A stretch of DNA of 64,000 nucleotides from Geosiphon pyriformis (lineage: Eukaryota; Glomeromycota; Glomeromycetes; Archaeosporales; Geosiphonaceae). Shown piece after piece: positions 11,749-20,870 of the stretch. Location of the stretch: contig JAAOMT010000571.1 of assembly GCA_016748015.1 (NCBI GenBank), positions 428,875-492,874 on the forward strand. Direction: 5' to 3'. The position numbers were made by a program, and so were the translations under genes. Numbering within the stretch: position 1 is the stretch's first letter; every line of letters begins with the position of its first letter. A model generated the notes under the pieces. The model saw only the letters and a program-made list of their open reading frames with translations. It ran no database searches and was not told the DNA's origin.

Positions 11749-13850
11749 ATGACCAAAGCAAAGAGTAAAAAAGCTGTATCTAATATCTTTTCTAAGATAT
11801 TTTATAAGATTTCAACCAAAAGAGTTCTCTCTGTTGTAAAAACAACTAAACAGAATGTGTTAAAAGCTTTTTTTTATCTAATAATTATAAAAAACTGTCT
11901 TTGGTAGCTACTAAAGCTATTTTCTTATCTTTGGCTGGTTTTTTATTAGTCAAAGTTTTTTCAAAGAGACACACTTGAGTTAATTCTAATATTGTCTCTA
12001 CTTCTTCAAAGAGCCCAAAAATATTTAATAACAGACTAATTAACAAGCTGGTCTTCTCTTCTATAGCTTCTACACCAGATGCTGCTAATATCTCTTTTTC
12101 AAAAAAAATGATCAAAAAAACCAAAAGTTTAAAAAAATGGAAACAGTCACTTGTCTTTGTTATTGTTATATCAAATTTTTTTGTGATTTTCAATGAGATT
12201 TTAAGTAAGATTTCTATAATATCATCTAAAACAGACCAAGATTAATCATTGGCTGTATCACCAAATATGACATTTTCCAGCAGATTATCACTAGTTTTAA
12301 AAGCAAATTAACTGTTTTCTGTAGTATTATTTATTCTTAAAAATTAAGTTAACCAAATAGAAATTAAATTATTTCCTTCTTTGATTTCTGGTGCTGTTAC
12401 TGATAATGTTTGGAAAATTATTACAAGTTGTCAAAGATTTACTAAATAAGTGGCCTTCACTCTGGTGTTTGGTACTACTTTTAAGATTAAATTGGCTTAT
12501 GTTAAGGCTGTTTTTCAGTTTTTATATGGTTTTCTAAATGTAAAGTCAGTATTAAAAAACAATATAAAACTCTTTTGTGTGGAGTTTGCTTCTCAAGTGT
12601 CTTTAAAAACTGTATTTTTAGTTGAGCTTACAAGTTTTGTTTACTTAGTTACTCTTAAAATTGTCAAATTTTTGGTGGTTTCTGAGTCTGGTTCTTCTTC
12701 TACTGCTGTTGTACTATGTAATGTGCTTTTGGATGTCTGCTGCTAATATTAAAACAGTTTTTAATGTGTTTGGTAATATTGCTTATGTTGTGTTAAAGCC
12801 TGTTGGCATTTGGCAATATGTAGTTGTTTATTTTAAAAAGTTGAACTCTGTTATGTCTGCTTTGAATTATTGGTCAGTTTTGGTAGACAAGAATAGTATT
12901 AGAATTTTTTTTTTGGTGAATCAAAATAAGATTATTTTGTTTTATAATAGGTTTAAGACCAAGCTGGTCAATTTTCTTTCTGACTGTACTGCTTTTAAAA
13001 TCAGTAATATGATTTCTTAAATTAATAATCAAACATGTTTCATTCCTTACTCTTCTAATTCTGGTTGTTGTTCTTAGTTTGCTCTAATTATGTTTGAATT
13101 TCAGATTGATCTAGATGCTATTATTGTAAAGACTAGTACACTAAAAAAGTGTTATATTTAGTGGAAAACACCTGGTTGTTAGTGCTGTTTTAAGTGTCAA
13201 GAAATAAGCCATTTGGCTGTGAATTGTAAAATGTCTTTGCCTTTTTTTTTTAAGACTTCCAAAATGTTTGCTTTATGCTTTGTGGGTTCAAAGTTTTATG
13301 CTAAAATGTTTGTTCTTTTGAACTCTTTTGAATTCTTTCTATTAGTAACTTCTACTTCTTTTTCTGGAATTAATAATAATCTTTTGATTTTGTTTCAGCT
13401 TGTATCTCTGAAATTTGACTTGGCCAAGTTGTTAATATTAGTTAAATTTATTGTTAAGCTTGTTAGTAGATTGGTAACTGCTTTTAAACAATTTATTAAA
13501 AGTAATCTTATGTTTAGTAGCAAGCTTAAAAACAAAGTTAATAAGTTTATGATACATTTAAGTGCTTTTAGCAAATCTGTTAATAAGTTGGAAAAAAAGA
13601 TAATTGTATTAAAAACTAAATGTAGCATAGGTAATATTAATTTATTTGGTGATTTTGAAGTTCTAGTTGAAGTAAGTAATAAGATGTTTGGTAAATTAAT
13701 AGTACTCTAAGAATTTGAATTTCTTAAGGTTAGGCCTAGTTTTATAAAAACAGCTAAGTGGCTTGTTAAGTTGGTTTCTAATAGTCTCATTTTATTTGAT
13801 GTAATTCAAAAAATATCTATCTTAAACAAGTTTTTTTTTAAATTGTTAGT
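11749..13850 (+). pseudogene. Decayed LINE ORF1-like nucleic-acid-binding protein
   Basis: This reads as the ORF1 (gag-like) protein of a non-LTR retrotransposon. A likely start is the ATG at 11749. Recognisable pieces, separated by stops and at least one frame change near 11890: a basic N-terminus, KKWKQSLVFV near 12140, FGTTFKIKLAYVKAVFQ from about 12468, an RRM-like stretch (IWQYVVVYFKKL near 12805), and a CCHC-type knuckle CFKCQEISHLAVNC near 13180-13227. It is followed by a helical C-terminal segment to about 13850. I recall very similar but GC-richer proteins from Rhizophagus genomes. Relative to those memories, differences run Ser to Phe/Leu, Ala to Val and Gly to Asn/Asp, i.e. C-to-T and G-to-A. 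No endonuclease or RT follows; the 3' tail starts directly, so this copy is non-autonomous or internally deleted. Confidence 0.7.
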
Positions 13851-14130
13851 GTAGTGTTGTCTGAACTGGCTTGAATAGCTGGCTATATGTAAAAAATATA
13901 TAAATTACATCTAACTGGGATCTCTAGTTTTGACTTTGTATATTAAATAGTGATTGGACTACACTTATTAAATAAATAAATAAAAAAAAAACAATATTAT
14001 TTTTTTTTATTGCTTTAACAAATGAGATCTAAACACTACTTAGAATAATACATCAAAGAAATAATCTAAACTAGATGTAAATTATGCATTTTCTACATGC
14101 GACCAGCCACTCAGACTGATCAGAACAACA
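13850..14130. repeat. Two LINE 3' ends tail-to-tail
   Basis: The plus-strand LINE ends at about 13985 with ATTGGACTACACTTATTAAA and an (AAAT)n/A tail. Immediately after a T-rich spacer the minus-strand LINE begins with its own tail and 3' UTR (about 14130 down to 14010, read on the minus strand). Both UTRs share TAGTGTTGT near their start, a GGCTG-(C/G)T block followed by ATGTA-AAAA, and the terminal AGTG-TT-GA-CT-CA-TT consensus. They therefore come from the same LINE superfamily and form an imperfect inverted repeat. Confidence 0.7.
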
Positions 14131-15519
14131 CTATGCAGATATATACACTAAAACGAAGGCATTAATGCTTAAAAAAAACAAACAATGCTTATAATAATCA
14201 AAACTTATGCCAAATGTCTCAGCAATGCCAAACAACTTGACTACACCAGCTGAGAACCCCAAAGCCAAACTAGAAACTGAAACAACAGCCAAATCATTTA
14301 GAGGAATCAGTTCTTTTTTCTCCATATAAGCCTAATATTTGGCATGAACCAGCCAGATGTCATTTCTAAAAACAAGACAAAGAGAATGCACAAACTTAAC
14401 AACCTTTACACCTGCAATTTTGGAATCACAGAAGACAGAAACAGCTTCCTAAAGCCAGCCATTAAAAACAAAATCTTTATAGAGAGCCATAGACACAAAG
14501 GTATTAGAAGTGCATGACAACAAAAACTGCAACACACACGAAGAAGATTGAAATAGACCAAAAATTGACCTTCAGAAAGCCACATGGGTATCTAATATCT
14601 ATTAATGAGCAGAGCTGTCAGCATTACATAAGAAAACATGATCAGACATCTCTACAAAACCACAATATAAACACAGCACACTAAAGTAACTTCTGTCATA
14701 AAGATGCTTCTGAACTATAATAGACAATTAATAATACAAAGTCTTCATGAGATAAGTGCATGCATCAGCCATCAAACTGCTAGTAAAACTGGTGGTCATA
14801 TGCAAATTAGGCTGCCAAACCAATAAGAAGCTGTGCCAATCTATGTCTGAACGCATACTACTAGCCAAAAACCTGGAACCAATACCAATCTTCCAATAAG
14901 CACAACTGATAAAATGAAAAACATTACAAATAAAGTGTCTAGAGTTGCCAGAAACAACACTACTATTAGCCACTAAAAAGTGTTTTACTAAACAAGGAAG
15001 AAGACACCATTCAGAAAAAGAGGCAACATCAGCAATTGTATCAGCTTGCTTATTCTCAAAGACACCAGAATGGCCTTTTACTTTGTGTCAAGCAATCCTT
15101 AAATTCTTATCACAAATAATATTTACAACATGCTGACGTTCAACCCAACAATGATTGCAAAAATCCAAACACATCAGATCCAATTCTGATTTACAAGCAT
15201 CCAAAGCAGATTGACTATCCGAAAACAGATGAACAGAACTAAAAAGGAAAACACATTCCAGAGCCAATGCAATAGCTTGCATTTCCACCAAAGTAGACGA
15301 CATCAAACCCAAAACTCTAACACCCAAACCCAAATTAATGTTCTCAAAAAAAACCCTGGTACCAGCTTTTCTGTCAACTGAGCCCAAGTTTTCAGAAACC
15401 CATCTGTATATACAGAAATACTGTCAAGGGTGACCCAAGAAAGCTGATCACAAATAGAAACAAACTTATTAGACTCAAAAATATTTACAGCACCAACATT
15501 ATCCAAAACAGAAAAATAA
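14131..15519 (-). pseudogene. LINE ORF2 C-terminal part with RNase H domain (downstream half of split LINE)
   Basis: Read on the minus strand, this carries an RNase H fold: YTDG near 15400-15411, an acidic-helix segment LVEMQAIALALE near 15270, and SDSQSALDA near 15206-15230. A C-terminal region continues to the stop at 14131, ending with a KLFGIAETFGIS-type segment. The frame breaks right after YTDG (an apparent single-A loss near 15390), and further stops occur downstream. The upstream half of the same reading frame continues at 25715-26118, on the far side of the Ty3/gypsy insertion. I recall this ORF2 type as abundant in Rhizophagus. The RT and endonuclease parts are not in this copy, which is 5'-truncated. 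Confidence 0.75.
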
Positions 15520-16411
15520 TGTTACTCATAGAATATAGAAAATATAGTATTATTAGTCAGTAAATATTAGCCAATCAGAGGTAGACGTAGTAAATGTGGA
15601 ATTCCAGAATTCTTCTTAGAGGAATTGCAGGATTCCAGGAATTTCAGAATTCCCCAATAAGGAATTACAGGATTCCAGAATTCCAGGATTCTTCTCATCA
15701 GGAATTGCAGGATTCCAGGAATCCCAGGATTCCTGTCACAAAGAATTGAGGAATTGAGGAATCTTAATTATGTATATATAGCAGTAAGATTAAAAGCTGA
15801 AAAGATAGACCACTCAGTTTAGATTTAATCTAAGCAACATTCCAGTTCCCAATCATTAAATAAATAATTATTCCATATCTCAACCTACTCTCCACTATCA
15901 ACATTTCATGTTGATAATAATTGATACTTAACCACGCTGGAACAATAGCTCTTGATCATGGCTATTGATGGGATATTAACATACCAAATTGCCTTGGCTT
16001 ATTGTTTTTATTTCTCTTTATTTTTTTTTTCTTTATTTTATTTTCTTTCTTGTTTTGATTTTGTTATTGTATATTAATTGATTAAAAGATTAAGCGCTGA
16101 GTTATTAATGTCAAGGATAGTCTGGTAAAAGACCCAGAAATAAGGGTAGGATTTTATATATTATTGAATAACTTACCAGAAAGGCATGACTGCCAGACTA
16201 AATCCAGCCACCATGCTGAGAAAGAAATTGGGAAAACTTTTGGAAAGATACATCTACTATTGACACTATTGAATCTTTGTCTGTTATACAAAGAACTCCA
16301 TCAAAACCTTCAGATACAACACTTACAGAACATCATCAACAGAAGTAGCTTTTGAGCACCAAGTTATGGGTTTGTTATTTAATTCAACAGCAGAAATAAT
16401 CACCTGTAACA
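15520..16411 (+). repeat. 5' LTR
   Basis: 892 bp, bounded by the inverted hexamers TGTTAC/GTAACA. It contains three consecutive 40-bp units at 15620-15659, 15660-15699 and 15700-15739, each built of GGAATT/ATTCC palindromes. A TATA-like TATGTATATATA follows near 15770. A T-rich, transcription-stop-like stretch follows near 16010-16060. The 40-bp array therefore sits in the U3 region just upstream of the presumed promoter. Confidence 0.92.
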
Positions 16412-16430
16412 TTTGGTGCTTCCTGTGAGG
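16412..16430 (+). promoter_or_regulatory. Probable primer-binding site
   Basis: Directly after the 5' LTR comes TT then TGGTGCTTCCTGTGAGG. A TGG start two bases after the LTR end is where a tRNA 3' CCA end would pair to prime minus-strand synthesis. I cannot name the tRNA from sequence alone. Confidence 0.5.
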
Positions 16431-16473
16431 TATAATCCTACAGAGAACCAGCACCAATAACACCAAACCAAAA

Positions 16474-19255
16474 ATGGCAGAATCAGAAAATATAAGAGCA
16501 AACCATTTAGAATTTGCAAAATTCTTATTTCAACACTATTGTCAATACTTGGGATTAAACCACAATCATATATCCACTGAATCAGCCTTCAATTTCTACG
16601 TCAACAAAAAGATTTTTTCTTTATTAGGAACACCAGTGAATACTGAATCAGCAAGAAAAACCTTCTATAGGGAATTAATTTAAAACACCAATCTACCAAC
16701 AAATCATAATTTCACATCCATCATCACTGAGATCAACAAAGAAATTAAACATCACACTTAACAAAGATATTCAATTACATACACTAGTAAAGGCAAGGGA
16801 AAATTACAAACACCAGCAGTAACACTCAGAAAAATACAGCCACCTACTTGGAAGAAAAACAGAGTTGAATCTCCAAGCAACCCATCCTACTACTATACAC
16901 CTGGAAGCGCCATTAACATATCATCAACAGACGTGTTCCCATCAACTGCGACATTAGCATTTAGACGATTTTTATTCCAAAGTAGACAAAGAAAAACAGA
17001 ATTATTAAGACCATATGGCGAATACTTTGAGGGATTTAATTCGCGATCATCAACCCCATTAGGACTTTGATTACCACAACCTCTGCCAGATTTCAGAATC
17101 TCTGATCCATAGGAAGCAGCAGAATCAGAAAAAGAGGAAGAAGAATCAGAGGATCAAGAATTCACTTATCAATACCCGATCACTAAAAACCCAGAAGTTG
17201 AAACCCTGAATTTTCAAACTCAGCAAAATCCAGATCTAGAAAATTTGGAAATCAAAACTCCGAATCATCAAAGACAGAACAATCCAAACCCTGAATTAAT
17301 TAATCAGCAAAACTTACCTTCAGTAATTGTCATCAATCAACCACTAATTAATCTCATAGCCGAACCCATACAGCAGCCATTTCAACTACCACCCCAACAA
17401 CCAGTACAACAACAACTGCTTCAACAGCCACCACAATCACTTAACTTAGATCCAATGGCCTATGCACCAATCACAAAACTTGACAACTTTACTGGCAAAG
17501 AGAATGACACTCAAGTATGGCTGAATGATGTAAAAAAGGCCATTGCAGCCAATGGATGGAATAACGCCTGAGCAATGCAAGCCATTCCCTACTTTCTCAA
17601 GGATACCACCAATTTATGGTATCAGAGCTTGATTAATAAACCACAAAATTTCAATGCCTTCAAAGTGGAATTCCTAAGATACTTCAGCAACAATAACAGT
17701 ATCAATTGTCTAGTCAACACATTCACCACCATGAAACAAGGAGAAATAGAAGTTGTTACCACTTATCTGAGACGCTTTTATTGAAATCTGCGCCAAATTC
17801 AAGCAATTGACACCAACTATTTTACAGCACTACAGATACTCAATCAGTTTATCCATGGCCTGTGCAGCAGCATCTTGCAACATGTACATCCATTGCATCC
17901 AGGCACCCTTCAAGATGCAGTTACATGCGCCAGAGATTTTGAATCTGCTGAGTCAGAGGCTAACCATGCCCAAGCTATTAATCTAGTAATGAATGAATCA
18001 TCTGAATTGGATTCCAAATTGGAGAAGTTCAGTGAATCAATTAATAAGAGATTGGAAGAATACTTAGCTGACAATTACGCCACTTATCAGCCTCCACAAT
18101 GACACAATAATCAAGAAAACTCTAATCATGCCCAAAATCAACTATGTCCATCTTCATCGACCAATCAACAGTGACAACAGAAAATGTGTATCTGCCACTA
18201 TTGTGGTAAACAAGGACATATCCAAATTAACTGTCACCAGCGTTTAAATAACTAACAATCGGGAAATCAATATCGAAATCCCGATTGCCGATTCCAAACT
18301 CTGAATCAGTACCCAAATCAAAACCAACCCACTTACTTACCAGTAATACAGTCATTAATCTATCAGTCTCTGGTGTATTAAGCTCCAATCTATTAACTGC
18401 AGCCACAAGTAATTTATCAACAACCACAGTCACAAATAATCTATTAACCCCAATAAATCTAAACACCACCTCAAAGCTTACCACCCAACAGAACCCAAAG
18501 ACCAAGAATGATTCAACAGAGCTGGAGATTGGCAATGGTAGTCCATCAACTGATCCCCAATTCTTCACAGCAATTATCTGGATTATGCCAGTAGAATTTA
18601 GGTGCCAGTCAACTCCAGAACCTGAATTTCCAGAACTATTTAAGTCTCCTGATCACTCCAGAAAATGCCCCAACCAATAACTTGGCATTTGCCCAAAAAT
18701 AACCACTTACCAGTAATATCCTACCTGCTATCATTACCAAAAATGAGTCTTTGGCTGTTATATTCCCATTCAAATTCGAGGAAACAACTGCAACACCATT
18801 ATTTAATAGAGCCGCTCTTGAAGCCAAACCAATCACCGTGATGTACACTAATACCAAAGTTGAAGGACAATCCATCAAATTGATCCTTGACAGTGGTTCA
18901 GCAGGCAGCATCATCACATAACAACTTATGGATTAATTAGGTTACCGAGTTGATCGAGCTACCAGCGCCAGAATCATTACAACTGATAGAGTGACCAAAA
19001 CTCCAATCGGCGAAATTGATGACTTCCCTTTCGAAGTCAATGGCATCATGACTTCTATTAAAGTTCTAGTGATGGAAGCCACTTAATACCAAGCTCTCGT
19101 TGGTAATGACTGGCTATCCAAAGTCAATGTGACGTTAGACTGAAACATCCAGGAACTCCAGCTAACATATCAGGGCCAACACATATGTGTACTGGCCACG
19201 TGTAGCCACTTCAAGACTCCTCCAAGAGAGAAACTATTGATCAAACTGGAGGAGG
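16474..19255 (+). pseudogene. Ty3/gypsy gag and aspartic protease (one frame, stop-riddled)
   Basis: One frame runs from ATG 16474. It has a Gln/Pro-rich segment near 17300-17440, a retrotransposon gag core from about 17460 (ITKLDNFTGKENDTQVWLND, LWYQSLI), and a CX2CX4HX4C zinc knuckle (CHYCGKQGHIQINC) at 18193-18234. A retropepsin with LILDSGSAGSIIT lies near 18880 and its C-terminal half has ALVGNDWLSKV near 19100. Stops occur at Gln or Trp/Arg positions: TAA at 16681, TGA at 17569 and 17782, TAA before QLM near 18920, TAA before YQALVGND, TGA before NIQELQL near 19141. The protease active-site DSG is intact. Gag packages RNA; the protease matures the polyprotein. The frame is lost at a nine-A run (19256-19264), after which pol continues in the +1 frame. 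Confidence 0.85.
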
Positions 19256-19559
19256 AAAAAAAAACCTACCTGGGAAGCCTACCAAGTGTTGTGGGCTGAT
19301 GAAGAGCACAACAAACTGCTGCCAATACTCCCCTGGGATGACAACAACAATGGAAAAGGGAAACAAAAGGAAGAACTTACCTGGAAAACTAATGACTTGA
19401 CATAGACTGACAATGATGAACAGGAACTGACACCAAGCTGGAAATGGAAAGAAAGCAACAAAGGGAAAGGAAAAGCGAAAGAAAAAGAGCCACTGCCAAC
19501 AAACCCATATACCTCTTATCAATACACAACACCACAACAATTTATCTATTGTTGACCCA

Positions 19560-20200
19560 AACTAGTGTGTGTTGATTGCAGCAAGAAATTGTCATCAATG
19601 GGTGCATGCTGTGGCAATGACAAAGAATATCAGACAACAACCAAGTTCTATTGTCACACATGCCTCGTTGAACACTTTGAAAGACCAAAACAAGTGAGAA
19701 AATGGGATAATACCCCATGTTTAGCCTGTGGAGAAACTCTTCTTGACAAAGGAATGTGGAATGACATTTTTGAGAGAGGAAGAATGTGTGACATGTCCTG
19801 CCAATACACAATCCTTATCAGTAACTGGATCAAGAAAAGAACACCCATAAAAGCCGCCTGGAGAAGAGCTGTACAATGATTGGACAGTTGTCCACACAAT
19901 GACAATGAATTATGGTAGATGGCAATCACCAAAATTGAAGGCGCGTCACTAGAAGAAATCAGAACAATTAAAAACAACCCACCAAAACCCATCGAGCTCG
20001 ACTGAAACGCAGAGCCAGTCATAAATTTTCTAGAACCAGAAGAGTTCCATGAACACTACCAAAACTTGGCACCCACTAAAAAAGAGCAAGAACAATGGCT
20101 AGCACAGTTAAATACAAGACTGTGTTGCCATTGTTTAATTCTCAGTGACTTTGAATATTGTAACAATTGTAACTTCATTTACAATCCACCACCATGCATG
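19560..20200 (+). other. Cys-rich, probably zinc-binding module upstream of dUTPase
   Basis: The pol frame holds repeated Cys pairs: VCVDCSKK, then ACC, YCHTC, PCLACGETL and MCDMSCQY between 19565 and 19815, and later LCCHCLI with YCNNCNFIYN near 20120-20180. The CX2C spacing suggests two or three zinc-binding units. Between and after them lie helical segments (AAWRRAV near 19857) and an acidic Ser/Asn-rich linker near 20270-20380. I do not recognise it as a named domain. Its position between protease and dUTPase suggests it belongs to the polyprotein rather than being a separate gene. Confidence 0.6.
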
Positions 20201-20439
20201 ATCTACACGATTCCTGAAGAAAAAGAACCAATTAGCAGCTGCGCATCAGAATCAGAATTGCTGATCAATCGCGATCCAGACTCCGACGATGACGACAAAA
20301 ACACCAGTTCCAGCTCTGTTCAAAATGACAATAACAACAAAAACAATTCAAACTCAGATTCAAACTCCAATTTAAACTATGAACAATACATTGCACTACC
20401 AGATCTCTCTAAGGAACAAGAGTTGAAATGGTATAGTGA

Positions 20440-20870
20440 CAAGGGAGAAGGTATTATGCCAGAACATGCACATGATACTGATGCAGAGTTTGATCTGAGG
20501 TATCCAGAAAAAGAGGCCATCAAATTGGAACCACATTCACGCATCTGCATTGATTTGAAAGTAGCACTAGAAATTCTGGCAACAACAATGATTTAATTAG
20601 CATCTAGAAGTAGTTTAGCAAAAAGAGAGATTAATATAAGAGAAGGAATAATTAACGCGGGATATGTAGGAAATATTATTGCTATGCTACAAAATGACTC
20701 AGAAAAGGCCTATATAATAGAGCCCAACGAAAAGATAACACAGGCAATATTCCTGCCTCTGGTTAGAGTAGCTCAGTTAGTATTAGTGGGAAAGAAGGAG
20801 GAATTAGGAATAACAGCGAAAGGAATACAGAAATTTGGGTCAACAGATAGAATAGATATACCAGTTAATA
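20440..20870 (+). other. dUTPase domain inside retrotransposon pol
   Basis: All five trimeric dUTPase motifs appear in order in the pol frame. Motif 1 is DAEFDLR at 20480-20500. Motif 2 is ASRSSLAKREI at 20600-20632. Motif 3 is GIINAGYVGNI at 20645-20677. Motif 4 is EKITQAIFLPL at 20729-20761. Motif 5 is AKGIQKFGSTDR at 20816-20851. A dUTPase would hydrolyse dUTP and limit uracil incorporation during reverse transcription. Deviations from consensus are all explained by G-to-A: Glu for Gly in motif 1, Asn for the catalytic Asp in motif 3 (position 20654), Lys and Asp for Gly in motif 5. A TAA at 20594 interrupts it just before motif 2. The domain is recognisable but inactive in this copy. Confidence 0.88.

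Noticed and set aside
18227-18917. Minus-strand ORFs opposite gag-protease
   Set aside because: Shadows of the Ty3/gypsy gag-protease region, which has the zinc knuckle and DSG motifs on the plus strand.
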